Shown: positions 10,970 to 21,446 of the stretch, one piece after another
Position numbering within the stretch: position 1 is the first letter of the stretch
How the letters are laid out: each line of letters begins with the position of its first letter
Assembly: GCF_033118175.1 (NCBI RefSeq)
Contig: NC_083695.1
Span: 33,373,607 to 33,437,606, forward strand
Length of the DNA stretch: 64,000 nucleotides
Source of the DNA: Dama dama
Taxonomy: Eukaryota > Chordata > Mammalia > Artiodactyla > Cervidae
Direction: 5' to 3'
Position numbers and translations under genes: made by a program
Notes under the pieces: model-generated
The model's database searches: none
Seen by the model: only the letters and a program-made list of their open reading frames with translations
What the model was told of the DNA's origin: nothing

Positions 10970-11788
10970 TTGGAAATAAAAGCAAAAATAAACAAATGGG
11001 ACCTAATGAAACTTAAAAGCTTTTGCACTACAAAGGAAACTATAAGTAAGGTGAAAAGACAGCCCTCAGATTGGGAGAAAATAATAGCAAATGAAGAAAC
11101 AGACAAAGGATTAATCTCAAAAATATACAAGCAACTCCTGCAGCTCAATTCCAGAAAAATAAATGACCCAATCAAAAAATGGGCCAAAGAACTAAACAGA
11201 CATTTCTCCAAAGAAGACATACAGATGGCTAACAAACACATGAAAAGATGCTCAACATCACTCATTATTAGAGAAATGCAAATCAAAACCACAATGAGGT
11301 ACCATTACACGCCAGTCAGGATGGCTGCTATCCAAAAGTCTACAAGCAATAAATGCTGGAGAGGGTGTGGAGAAAAGGGAACCCTCTTACACTGTTGGTG
11401 GGAATGCAAACTAGTACAGCCGCTATGGAAAACAGTGTGGAGATTTCTTAAAAAACTGGAAATAGAACTGCCATATGACCCAGCAATCCCACTTCTGGGC
11501 ATACACGCTGAGGAAACCAGATCTGAAAGAGACACGTGCACCCCAGTGTTCATCGCAGCACTGTTTATAATAGCCAGGACATGGAAGCAACCTAGATGCC
11601 CATCAGCAGATGAATGGATAAGGAAGCTGTGGTACATATACACCATGGAATATTACTCAGCCATTAAAAAGAATTCATTTGAACCAGTCCTAATGAGATG
11701 GATGAAGCTGGAGCCCATTATACAGAGTGAAGTAAGCCAGAAAGATAAAGAACATTACAGCATACTAACACATATATATGGAATTTAG
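10970..11788 (+). pseudogene. L1 ORF2 C-terminal fragment, open frame of 272 codons
   Basis: It contains the C-terminal part of L1 ORF2p: KINKWDLMKLKSF near the start, the cysteine-rich segment CWRGCGEKGTLLHCWWEC (about residues 130-147) and the end motif KLWYIYTMEYYSAIKKN before a natural stop. Codons upstream (10897-10969) are out of frame because of a one-base deletion near 10932, so this is a fragment, not a start. It differs at 4 of 272 residues from the frame at 57246-58064. Confidence 0.9.
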
Positions 11789-12120
11789 AAAGGTGATAAC
11801 GATAACCCTATATGCAAAACAGAAAAAGAGACACAGAAATACAGAACAGACTTTTGAACTTTGTGGGAGAATGTGAGGGTGGGATATTTCAAAAGAACAG
11901 CATGTATACTATCTATGGTGAAACAGATCACCAGCCCAGGTGGGATGCATGAGACAAGTGCTCGGGCCTGGTGCACTGGGAAGACCCAGAGGAATCGGGT
12001 GGAGAGGGAGGTGGGAGGGGGGGATCGGGATTGGGAATACATGTAAATCCATGGCTGATTCATATCAATGTATGACAAAACCCACTGGGAAAAAAAAATA
12101 ATAATAATAATAAAAAAAAA

Positions 12121-12156
12121 ATAATTCCTTTTGCAATAAAACAGAATTATGACCTT
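12121..12156 (+). other. Candidate 3' transduction tag with polyadenylation signal
   Basis: A 36-base non-L1 segment lies between an internal A-rich run and the terminal poly(A) (12157-12173). It contains AATAAA at 12135-12140, about 16 bases before the cleavage point. This is what read-through of the L1's own weak signal into flanking DNA of a source locus would leave. The segment does not occur next to copy 2. Confidence 0.65.
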
Positions 12157-12183
12157 AAAAAAAAAAAAAAAAACTGGTGAAGA

Positions 12184-12365
12184 TTAATTAAGTCTGGACT
12201 TTAGTTAATAGCAGTACAAGAAGTTGGTTTCTTTGTTTGGACAGATATACCATGGTGATGTGAGGTGTTAACATTAGGGCAAACCGGAATAGGAGCATCT
12301 GGAAACTCTCTTTACTAAGTTTGATGTTTCCCTATATGTCTAAAATTATTCCCAAACAAAACTTT
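12184..12365 (+). mobile_element. Old L1M-type 3' UTR relic, continued
   Basis: Continues the relic broken by L1 copy 1: GTTAACATTAGGGCAAACC, GGAAACTCTCTTTACTAAG and CTAAAATTATTCCCAAACAA resemble the last part of an old L1M 3' UTR. Confidence 0.5.
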
Positions 12366-14101
12366 ATGTAAAAATTAACCTGTGTACCTACCACCCATCT
12401 TAGGAAGCAGAAATTTGCCAGTATCTTTAAATCTGTATTTGATCCTATGATCCCCTGTCTCTCTCCAGCCCCAAGGTATTGAGGCTTATAAAATCTTGAG
12501 TTTTATGAATATTATTCCTGTGATTTTCTTTATAACTTAACCGTATTTGTATCCCGGATCATTTTATCGCAAAACCTTTAATCACTTACATAATTTCCCT
12601 GTCTTATCTTTGCTACTTTCTGAATTATGATGTATTTTCTGATGTTTCTGATTATGTCTTCACTAGTGTCTAGTATTCTGTTTTGCCTCTCCATTGAGTT
12701 TTTTAATATCCATAACTTTATTTTTCATTTTTAATTCTTTCAGATTTGCTTCTTGTTTCATCATTTTGGTAAACTCTGACTCATTTCCCCTGTTTATACT
12801 TCTTCCTTTTATTTTTTAAAATATATTAAACTTATTTTTTATTTTTTGCCTAGCCTAATAGTTAAATCTTTTGCAGTTCTGATTTTGTTGTTTTTTGTTT
12901 CTGCTGGCTCTTGCTCAGACTCCCTTATGTTTTATGTGTGAGCTCATATTCAGTATTTGTAGTATTTTTGAGGCTGAGGTGAAGGTGAGTTTCCGGAGAT
13001 AGGATTTGCATGGGAATCTGCCAGAACCCTAGAAATACTGTCAACATGGACACACATTCAGATAAATTTTAGGCTTAAACTTTTGTGGGCTGCATAGGTA
13101 GTATGAGTTCTAGACCTACAAACTTCTATGAGGGTGGCCTTGTGGTTAAATTTTCAGGAAAGATATTTTTACCTTCACCCATCAGCAGGTTTGAAACATA
13201 CAGATTTCCTTGCTGCCTCTTTCTTTGGGATAGGCTTCCTTCTGTTTCACTCTTACACTGAATGTGCAACTCTTTAGAGTTTCAGCTTTATGTTGAGATC
13301 TATAGTCTCCCTATCTTAGGTTACCTAAGATTTCATTTCTAAATCTCAGGTTCAGTAGTATGCTGGTAAGGATTTTAAAACTTGCTCTCTAGAGGGAAAA
13401 AAAAAGTCTTGATTTGCAGTATTTTTCAATTTTATGTTACAACTAATTTCAAACTACCAATGTGAAGTCATTGAGCATGAATTTGCGAAGAGATACGTAT
13501 AGTTTGCTCCCACAAGCCATTTCCAGGATACTGCTGCCAACTCTGTACATGGCTGTAAAAAGTAAAGCTCAATTCATGGAATTTGACATGTCCCTAGAAT
13601 GAAAGACATTTGGCTGTTTGCTTACCTCCCTGGATTTCCATTTTTACTTTGTTTTAGCTTTCTGAGTGTTCTGTGTCAACGTAGCAATGCATTTCAAAAC
13701 AAAATAGATTCTTTTCTTTTTATTTTTAACTCATCATTTGTTGTTTTCAGCAAAAGGGCTTTGTTATTATGGTACCTAAAATTAGCTTGACTACCAAAAA
13801 TAGAACTACTTCTTGTATGCAAATATAATTGATTGGTTTTTTTGTATTATAAACATAATGCATGACGATTACATTAAACTTGAGACATACAAAAAGTACA
13901 GCAAAGAATATTAAAACCCCCATAATCCCATCACATTTGTTTTTTTGTGCATGCATGTGTCCCGTTGAGTTTTTATATAATTTGCATTGTGCTATATCTT
14001 CTGTTTCATAATATGATTTTTATTTCTTAATATTTAAGGAAGGTTTGCTCATGTCATTAAAAATTACTCCACAAGATGCCCATACCCCATTACACAAGAG
14101 T
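12366..14101. other. AT-rich, old non-coding DNA, no gene
   Basis: 12370-13400 has the texture of a very old retroelement (T-rich blocks, TATGTTTTATGTGTGAGCTC near 12927) but I cannot name it with confidence. 13400-14100 shows nothing definite. Frames at 13599 and 13747 have no recognisable protein features. Confidence 0.4.
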
Positions 14102-14142
14102 AAAGAAAAACATCTTCAAAAAAAAAAAGAAAAACATCTTCA
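14102..14142. repeat. 17-bp direct repeats around a short poly(A)
   Basis: AAAGAAAAACATCTTCA at 14102-14118 is repeated exactly at 14126-14142, with only A residues between. It looks like a target-site duplication around a tail-only retro-insertion; simple tandem duplication is the alternative. Confidence 0.8.
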
Positions 14143-14204
14143 CAAGTATAAATTGGTTTAAACCAAGAATCCAGTCCTTATGGTATGTTGAAATAATTTG
14201 TGAA

Positions 14205-14530
14205 GATTATTTATTTCAGTATTTATAATTGTAAAAATATTAGAGTGTATATTAATGACCAGTCATAGGAGATTGATTGAATAAACCATGGTACATGCAC
14301 ACTATGGAGTAGAATGCAGCTTTTTTATAAATAGAAATGAATTGATATCCAGGAAATAAGATACAAAATGAAAGCACAGAAGAGCACATGTAGTGTTATT
14401 TTTGTGTGTAATAAAAAGGGAAAATAAAACATAGAGAACAATAAAATCAGTAATCTGTAAGTGGCAGAAAGTGTGGTGGAAGAGATAGGGATCTCACATG
14501 ACACTTCTTGGAGTTTATTTTCTTGGTATA
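14205..14530 (+). mobile_element. Old L1M 3' end relic
   Basis: TAAACCATGGTACATGCACA, ACTATGGAGTAGAATGCAGC and a following CTTTTTTATAAATAGAAATG block match the degraded end of L1 ORF2 and 3' UTR in old L1M families. Several frame breaks; non-functional. Confidence 0.55.
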
Positions 14531-14565
14531 GTTTCAAATTTTGTTAATATCCTACCTGTTCAAAG

Positions 14566-14769
14566 GGCTTTTCTGATGGCTCTGCAGTAAAACATCTGCC
14601 TGCAATGCAGGAGACATGGGTTCAATCCCTGGCTCGGGAACATCCCCCAGAAGAGGAAATGGCAACCCACTCTGGTATTCTTGCCTGGGAAATCCCATGG
14701 ACAGAGGAGCCTGGCGGTCTGCAGCCCATGAGGTTACAAGAGTTGGACATGACTTAGCAACTAAACCAC
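14566..14769 (+). mobile_element. Bov-tA SINE
   Basis: Complete order of tRNA-like head (GGGCTTTTCTGATGGCTCTG), middle (GGTTCAATCCCTGGCTCGGG) and Bov-A tail (GTTGGACATGACTTAGCAAC). Confidence 0.88.
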
Positions 14770-15385
14770 TGCTGTGTATTCAACAGGTTAAAGAAAAATG
14801 ATATCAGTGAGATAGCAGATCTAAAACTAAGAGTACTAAAACAAATGAACATAATTGTTTATCAGAAGTCAAATGAATACTGTATACCGAAAGATAAAGA
14901 AGAAAGAAGGGAGGAATAATTCAAGTAATTTATTAACACAATATTGGATATTAACACAATATCCTCGGTTTGGGGCAGAATGGGAAAGGCAAACAGTATT
15001 GCATACACATCTTGAATTTTTTTCTTTATTCCGTTTCTTTATTTTGGTGGTATGAGCAAACTAATGCTGAAACTGTTTTGAGCGAATGAGTAATTGAGTT
15101 AATATTGTTTGGAGCCTGTATTATCACTGTGGAAAAATGGACATACAAATAGAATGAGCGAAGACAGAAAAGAATGCTGTGGGGATGGATTGGATTAGAG
15201 GTATCTGTGTAAATACGTACAGTCCTGTGTATAAGTGACTTATGTGTATGCGTACTTGTATATATACGTGTGTGTTTGTGTGACTATATACACATTTATG
15301 CCCTAGTTCTCTTGCCAAGTGGACAAAGGAGGAAAGTTGCTCAAGTAGTAATGACACAGCCAGCACTGTATCCCATTCTTTTAGC
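14770..15385. other. Single-copy DNA with a TG/TA-rich stretch
   Basis: No gene. A short alternating purine/pyrimidine stretch lies at about 15230-15300 (TGTGTATGCGTACTTGTATA and similar). Short imperfect duplication of ATTAACACAATAT at about 14933-14963. Confidence 0.45.
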
Positions 15386-15822
15386 TTCCTATGGGTACTG
15401 TAAGAAATTACCAGAAACTTAAAACAACAGAAATTTATTCTCTCACCAGTCAGGAGTCTAGAAGTTCAGAATCAATGTGCTGGCAGGGTTTGGTTAATTC
15501 TTGATCTTAGAGGGGTCGAGGGGGAATCTCTGCCATGCCTTTCTTGTAACTTCTAGTGGTTGCCTGTAATCCTTTAAGTTCCTTGCCCTGTGGCAACATA
15601 ACTCTAGTCTCTGCCTCTGTTGTTGCATGCATTTTCTCTATGTCCAGATTTCTTTTTTCTTATAAGGACCCCAGTCTTTGGCTTAGGTCTCACACGGTGT
15701 GGTCTCCTCTTGGTTACATCCGCAAAAACTCTATTTCCAAGTAAGCCTGCATTTACAAGTAATACCAGCAGTTAGACCTTAAACATATCTTCTTGTGGGG
15801 CACAGTTCAACCCATGACACCA
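15386..15822 (-). mobile_element. MaLR (ERVL-MaLR) LTR-like relic
   Basis: The plus strand has TACTGTAAGAAATTACCAG, AACAACAGAAATTTATTCTC, TTCTTATAAGGACCCC and a closing AACCCATGAC, the antisense order of mammalian MaLR-type LTRs. Solitary and degraded; no internal retroviral genes are present. Confidence 0.55.
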
Positions 15823-15834
15823 CTTCAAAAAAAA

Positions 15835-16675
15835 AAAATCAGGACTCCCTGTTGAAATGGCAGATTCCAGGGCCAAGTATAACATCACAAAGGAAGCATT
15901 CAAAATAATGATGGATGATTTATCTTAACTATATAGGAAAGAGCTTGAAGGTCTCCCATTGGCCAAATTTGGGACAATTTGAGCATCAAAATAATTAAAT
16001 ACCATAATGAATTATGAACCTTTCGGAAAAAAGAGTGTTATGAGATTATGCCAATCGTCGGTGGGAGGGAGGAAGAAAAGAAGAAAACAAGAAAAAGAAG
16101 GCATCTTGCCTCCAGTAGAATGCTGCAGGTTGAATGGCAGATGTGGAAGGTGTCGTGGAGTTGGAAAAAAGCAAAACTGAAAACAAACCTGACATTGTTT
16201 TGCAGCTTCCAGGGTAAAAATTAGATCAAGTAAAAATCATCAGTAGAGGCAACAGGTTGATGAGGAGGAGGATATTTGCATGGTCTTAACAGTGGCTCCC
16301 CAAAGAATGTTTATTAGTTGTAGGGTTGAAAAATAGCAGTAATGCATTGAAGACGTCAAGCCCTCGTGATGAAAATTATCACCGATGACAGTCAGATGGC
16401 CAATGTATGTCTACTGATGAGGTTCTCTGAGGAGGACACAATGTCGCCTATGCAATATTCTGTCTAGAGTGCATTATCTCAACTTAATAACCAGGAGACA
16501 TTAGAAAATGCACACAAATAGAGAAAGTCAGTACTAACAAGTGCAAATAAATAAAGCAAATGAAATAAAAATGTTAACAGGGAACTGGAGTAAAAAGCAT
16601 ATGTATATGGGTGTTCTTATACAATTTTTATTTTTGGAACTTTTCTACATTTAAAATTATTTCCAGTTGAAAATT
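15835..16675 (+). mobile_element. Old L1M 3' UTR relic
   Basis: AATGGCAGATTCCAGGGCC, GGGACAATTTGAGCATCAAA, CATTTAAAATTATTTCCAG and adjoining blocks resemble the sense 3' UTR of an old L1M family, starting after an A-run at 15826-15838. Non-coding. Confidence 0.5.
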
Positions 16676-16681
16676 CATATA

Positions 16682-17212
16682 ATTTCTATGACAAACCTAC
16701 ACAGTATATTAAAAATCAGAGGTATTATTTTGCTAGCAAAGGTCCATCTAGTCAAAGCTATGGTTTTTCTAGTAGTTGTATGTGGATGTGAGAGCTGGAC
16801 CATAAAGAAAGCTGGGCGCCAGTGTACTGATACTTTCAAATTGTGATGCTGAAGAAGACTCTTGAGAGTCCCTTGGACTATGAGGAGATCAAACCAGTCA
16901 ATCCTAAAGGAAAACAACCCTGAATATTCATTGGAAGGATTGATGCTGGAGCTAAAGCTCCAGTACTTTGGCTACCTGGTACGAAGAGCCAACTCTTTGG
17001 AAAAGACCCCGATGCTGGCAAAAGGAGATTGAAGGCAAAAGGAGAAAGGGTAGGTGAAGAATGAGATGGGTTTGACATAAATTTGATCGCATCACCAACT
17101 AAGGGGACATAAATTTGAGCAAACCCTGGGGGATAGTAGAGGACAGAGGAGCCTGACATGCTACAGTTCAAAGAGTTGAACAAAACTTAGGAACATAACA
17201 ACAACAAAATTC
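16682..17212 (+). mobile_element. BovB LINE 3'-end fragment (diverged)
   Basis: Aligns by eye with the BovB 3' end: GGTCCATCTAGTCAAAGCTA, GGATGTGAGAGCTGGAC, AGAGTCCCTTGGACTATGAG, AAAGCTCCAGTACTTTGGC. More diverged than the other BovB copies here, with insertions near 17030-17110 and a tail of AACA repeats instead of ACTGA repeats. The reading frame is broken. Confidence 0.82.
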
Positions 17213-18139
17213 TTTAGTTACTGAGAAGAAATTGAGGAGAAAACCATCTTAAATTGGACTTAGATAGTGTACAGTCCCAACGGACAATTAGCCAATCTTT
17301 TTAGTGAATATTTTTCAAACTTTTTAATTAGGAAACTGTTTTTGTGTTAACTGTGAAATATCTTATTATACTGACTTTATGCTTCTTAAAGCATTAAATT
17401 ATGATACCTAGAATCTCTTTGAGATTTAACATATCAGTTTAATCTGCAGTTATATATAGCTAATATATATTATATATATAGTTAATATATAATTAGTGTC
17501 TATATATTATAGATATAATATATAATCAGTATCTGTGGCGAATTGGTTCAGGAACTACATCCCCCTCCAAGGACATCAAAATTCTTGGATGCTAAAATCC
17601 CTTATATAAAATGGTATGGAACAGTCAGTCCTGTCAAGGTATTTGTCATATCAAGGTATTAATATCAAGGTGTTTCTGCATCTACATTTACAGAAGGCTG
17701 ACTGTATGGTTAATACATACTTACAACTTGTAGTAAAGTATCTCAATTCTTTCCATTAATTCCAATCAATTTTTGTATGCATAAAGGAGATCATTAGAGT
17801 TATTAGAAGAAACCTATAAACTTTTAAGACTAGTGGCCTTATTAATCATAATTCATATCTATAATATTATAGAGATAGAGAAGGAGGAGATTAACAATAT
17901 ATCCGTCAGCTCTTTCAATCAAGATGGATATAATACGAGTGGATTTTAAGCCAAGGAAGATTTCATGAGAAAGAAAGGAGGAGAAATTCTCTAATGCTGA
18001 GGAGAATTTTTGTGGTCATCCGTAATCAATTATACAAACTATACAAATATAAAAGGAAAGCTTTGACATGTGATATTCTCAAACTTGGATATTCAGAGGA
18101 GTGATTTTATCTGTGCACTGGAAGCAAATACATCTCTCA
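17213..18139. other. AT-rich DNA with a (TA)n-like cluster, no gene
   Basis: 17452-17530 is a dense AT cluster (TATATATTATATATATAG and variants) with local self-complementarity. 17630-17680 has three imperfect copies of ATCAAGGTATT. No gene signal. Confidence 0.5.
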
Positions 18140-18235
18140 GGACCATTCATTTGTTCAAGTGCTTATCATGTGCTGGACAGTGTTTTAGGCACTTAGAACA
18201 TAACTGTGAATAAGGATTGTATTTATATTAGACAA
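18140..18235 (-). mobile_element. L2 3'-end relic
   Basis: CATTTGTTCAAGTGCTTATC and ATGTGCTGGACAGTGTTTTA read as the antisense 3' end of L2. Short and diverged. Confidence 0.45.
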
Positions 18236-18284
18236 TATAGCAGAAAATGTTCTCTGAAGAATTGTTAATAATGGATCACATTTG

Positions 18285-18482
18285 TGTAGTGACACATATG
18301 GTTCTAAGATCTTTATGTATATTAGTTAATTAACCTTGTGAGTATTGGCACTGTTATCACCTCCATTTAATGGTTGAAGAAACTGAAACATGGGGATGTT
18401 ACTTAACTTACTGCAGGTCTCACAGCTAGCATATGGCCAACCTTGAATTTGAACACATTGTGTAGGCTCCTGTGTTCAACCC
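18285..18482 (-). mobile_element. MIR SINE relic
   Basis: GAAGAAACTGAAACATGGGG, CTGCAGGTCTCACAGCTAGC and TTGAATTTGAACAC reproduce the antisense MIR core and flanks. Confidence 0.7.
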
Positions 18483-18489
18483 TCTTTTT

Positions 18490-19400
18490 AAAAAAAAAAA
18501 TAAAACTTTTGAGATCACTGGAAATTGATATGTCATTGTAACAAATAATATAAAGAGATCTCATATACCTTTACACAGTTTCCCCAAAACACTGTACTGC
18601 AATACCACAACCAACGTACTGACAATAATATAATCCAGGTACCAAACAGATCCATCACAAGAATCTCTCATTGTCTTAGTGTAGGCTACTATATGAAAGT
18701 GCCACAGACTGGGTGGCTTAAACAGTAGGATTTTATTTCTCACAGTTCTATAGGCTGGAAAGTCTAAGATCAGAGTGACAGGATGGCATGGTTGAGTTCT
18801 GATGGTCTTTTACTGACTTGCAGATGGCTACCTTCTTGCTGTAGCCTTACACGCTGGAGAGAAGGGACTGTCTCTCTTGTCTGTTCTTACAAAGGCACTA
18901 ATCCTTCTCATGAGGCTTCCATTCTCGTGACCTAATTACCTTGAGAAGCCTTACCTCAGAAACATTGCACTGAGAATCAGGGCTTCAGCATACAGAATTA
19001 TAGGGGACATAGACATTTATTATACAGCACTTATGTTGTCTTTCTATAGCCATACCCACTTACCTTCTACCCCAACCCCTTCACATACCCCCTTAACCCT
19101 GGCAGCCACTAACCTTTCTCTGTAATTCTGACATTTCAAGAATGTATAAATCTAATCATAGAGTATTTCACGTTTGAGATTAGCTTTTTTCACACAACAT
19201 AAGCCTGTAGAGAGTTATCTGGATTGTTGGCATATATCAATAGTTCATTCTCTTTTATTAATAAATAGTTTGGTATGGAAGTGCCACAGTTTGTTCACTC
19301 ATTGGAAGACATCTAGGTTGTTTCTAGTTTGGTGCTATTATAAAATGTTTCTATAAACATTTGTTTATATTTGTATTTATTTTTCTTAGCTACTTCTAAG
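18490..19400 (-). mobile_element. Old L1M 3' UTR and ORF2 end, split by an LTR
   Basis: 18490-18667 (TTTTGAGATCACTGGAAATT, AATACCACAACCAACGTACT) and 19032-19400 (CTGTAATTCTGACATTTCAA, CCACAGTTTGTTCACTCATT, GGAAGACATCTAGGTTG) are consecutive antisense parts of one old L1M. The LTR at 18668-19031 sits between them, so it inserted later. Confidence 0.65.
18668..19031 (-). mobile_element. MaLR solo LTR (MST/MLT1 type)
   Basis: The plus strand reads CCACAGACTGGGTGGCTTAA, TTTATTTCTCACAGTTCTAT, GCACTAATCCTTCTCATGAG and TTCTCGTGACCTAATTACC, the antisense of MST/MLT1 LTRs. No internal region remains; formed long ago by LTR-LTR recombination. Nested in an older L1M. Confidence 0.75.
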
Positions 19401-19424
19401 CTTTATCCATCCCTTCCTATCTCT

Positions 19425-19990
19425 CAGTACACTGAATAGACAATAACTTGCTGGTGGGGTGACACTGAGAAGAGGCCTGAAGGAATTAAGGGGAAATGCC
19501 TTGTAGCTATTTGAGGAAAGCACATTTCTAGCAGAGGGGAGCAGTTAAGAGGCTTTGAGGTAGGAATATGCCTATAGTATTTACAGCACAGCAAAGGAGG
19601 CCATTGAGACACACCACAAAGAGAATGAAAGCAGATGAATTCTGAAAGGCAGCTATGAGTCAAATCTATAAGATATGTAAGGTTTTAAATTTTCCTAAGA
19701 TGAGACAGGCAACTATTAAAGAGTTTGAGTAAAGGAATGACATATTCTGTATTGTATTTGAAAACTCACTATAACTCCTAAGGAAAATAGATGGAACTTG
19801 AGCCAGGGAGAACAATAAGGAGGCTTTTACAATAATACTTGGCAAATACATGATGCTGGCTTGCACTAGTGGTGGAGCTGTTTAAGATGGGTCAGATTCT
19901 GGATATATTTTTGATAGATTGATTATTGGATATGAGAGAGAGAAGAGGAAAGGATGATTCAGTTTACCAAGTTCAGAATGATTTATAAAA
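19425..19990 (-). mobile_element. L2-type relic
   Basis: AGCACATTTCTAGCAGAGGG, CAGCAAAGGAGGCCATTGAG and GGGTCAGATTCTGGATATAT give the antisense texture of an old L2 or associated repeat, also seen at 52390-53240. The chance frames here (19424, 19666) are not genes. Confidence 0.5.
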
Positions 19991-20068
19991 ACCATTAGAT
20001 TACCTTACTTATTTATAGTAGTAAATATAACATCGCCCAAATATTTGTGTCTGACTAACTTGCACATT

Positions 20069-20723
20069 CCAACATCCGCTGGATCATCAAATAAGGAAGA
20101 GAGTTCCAGCAAAACATCTATTCTGCTTTATTGACTATGCCAAAGCCTTTCACTGTGTGGATCACAATAAACTGTGGAAAATTCTGAAAGAGATGGGAAT
20201 ACCAGACCATCTGACCTGCCTCTTGAGAAATCTGTATGCGGGTCAGGAAGCAACAGTTGGAACCAGACATGGAACAACAGACTGGTTCCAAATAGGAAAA
20301 GGAGTACATCAAGGCTGTATATTGTCACCCTGCTTATTTAACTTACATGCAGAGTACATCCTGAGAAACGCTGGGCTGGATGAAGCACAAGCTGGAATCA
20401 AGATTGCCAGAGAAATATCAGTAACGTCAGATATGCAGATGACACCACCCTTATGGCAGAAATTGAAGAAGAACTAAAGAGTTTCTTGATGAAAGTGAAA
20501 GAGGAGAATGAAAAACTTGCCTTAAAACTCAACATTCAGAAAACTAAGATCATGGCATCTGGCCCCATCGCTTCATGGCAAATAGATGGGGAAACAATGG
20601 AAACAGTGTCAGACTATTTTTGGGGGCTCCGGTAGTTTGTGATAGACAGGGAGGCCTGGCGTGCTGCAGTCCATGGGGTTGCAAAGAGTCGGACATGACT
20701 GAACGACTGAACTGAACTGAACC
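20069..20723 (+). mobile_element. BovB LINE with a large internal deletion
   Basis: Starts in the RT region (CAACATCCGCTGGATCATC), runs past AAATAGATGGGGAAACA to GGGGGCTCC at 20630 and then jumps to the extreme 3' end (GGTAGTTTGTGATAGACAGG). The skipped part, present at 29930-30415 in another copy, is about 500 bases. CTCC occurs at both deletion ends in related copies, so a microhomology event is likely. TGCACATT (20061-20068) and TGCATATT (20724-20731) may be its target-site duplication. Confidence 0.85.
20157..20460 (+). pseudogene. BovB reverse transcriptase fragment
   Basis: Open frame with DHNKLWKILKEMG near its start, DWFQIGKGVHQGCILSP in the middle and AEYILRNAGLDEAQAG. Just after IKIA the frame shifts, so the YADD catalytic motif, whose codons are still visible at 20431-20442, is out of frame. 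Non-functional. Confidence 0.78.
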
Positions 20724-20731
20724 TGCATATT

Positions 20732-21446
20732 CTCTAGCCATAGATAAATTTGCATTGAGAACGCAATATTTTCTCTGTGATGACATAGAATCAGAAGAAA
20801 GAGACTTTCAGTCCTTAGTAGCATGTGAACATACCTTCAACTCTTCATTAGGACCTGAAAAATGTGAAGTCCATTGTCCATAGTTCCCTGAACTCTTGTT
20901 GAATAGGTAGTATTAACATTTGCCTTTCTCTCTCTTTTATGACCTGTCAGCACTAACACAACTCCTAACTTCAACATAACCTTTCTCTAGATTTGTTAAT
21001 ATATTGAAACAAGCTATATTGCTTCTCTCTTATTTTGTTGTTTTATGGTTTACTAAAAGGCGGTATGAATATTCCTTATTTACATGCTATTGAGTAATGT
21101 CTCACATTGTATCATTGTAATGGAAATAGTGATAAACTATAAACATGTTTTTCATTTGTATAAATTTAGTATTGCAATTAGTATTGCTGAAACTTTGTTT
21201 AGTGATATATCATTTATCCAGAATTGTCAAGGATAGTATTACATCTTAAAAAACAAAATACTGAGTAAGAACATCTTTAAATTTTTACTCTTTCAGATAA
21301 AGATGTAGCTGTATAAATTCATGATCTTTTTTATCAGTTCTATGAATATAATTGTTTTCTCCATGTCTCAAGATTTCATATACAGTATCTATTGTTTTAT
21401 GGGTTTGTTGTATGCTTTTAAGTGGCTCCAAAGAGCTATGTATTTT
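20732..21446. other. Single-copy DNA holding the donor of a local duplication
   Basis: No gene. 21185-21390 recurs at 24941-25148 (see those entries). Nothing else recognised. Confidence 0.55.
21185..21390 (+). repeat. Segment duplicated at 24941-25148 (donor copy)
   Basis: Shares long blocks with 24941-25148, for example GATATATCATTTATCCAGAA against GATATATCACTTATCCAGAA, and the run CTCCATGTCTCAAGATTTCA in both. It is not a known transposon. The donor lies in continuous single-copy DNA. Confidence 0.8.

Larger units (their letters stand above)
10452..12173 (+). mobile_element. Young L1-BT copy 1 with 5' inversion and 3' tag
   Basis: The forward part (about 10896-12086) carries the ORF2 C-terminus and 3' UTR. 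The part before it (10452 to about 10890) carries an earlier piece of ORF2, the RT region, on the opposite strand. The junction reads CCAACACTATCCTGGAGG (10885-10902). After the L1 3' UTR come an A-rich run with AAT repeats (12090-12120), a 36-base non-L1 segment (12121-12156) and a final poly(A). A second copy with the same junction lies at 56886-59028. The inverted part here is shorter, ending at the IVKMAIL codons, as ordinary 5' truncation would leave it. Confidence 0.9.

Noticed and set aside
17452..17530. AT-rich cluster as a replication origin or structured RNA
   Set aside because: It is plain TA-repeat-like sequence with only local self-complementarity; nothing specific supports either role.
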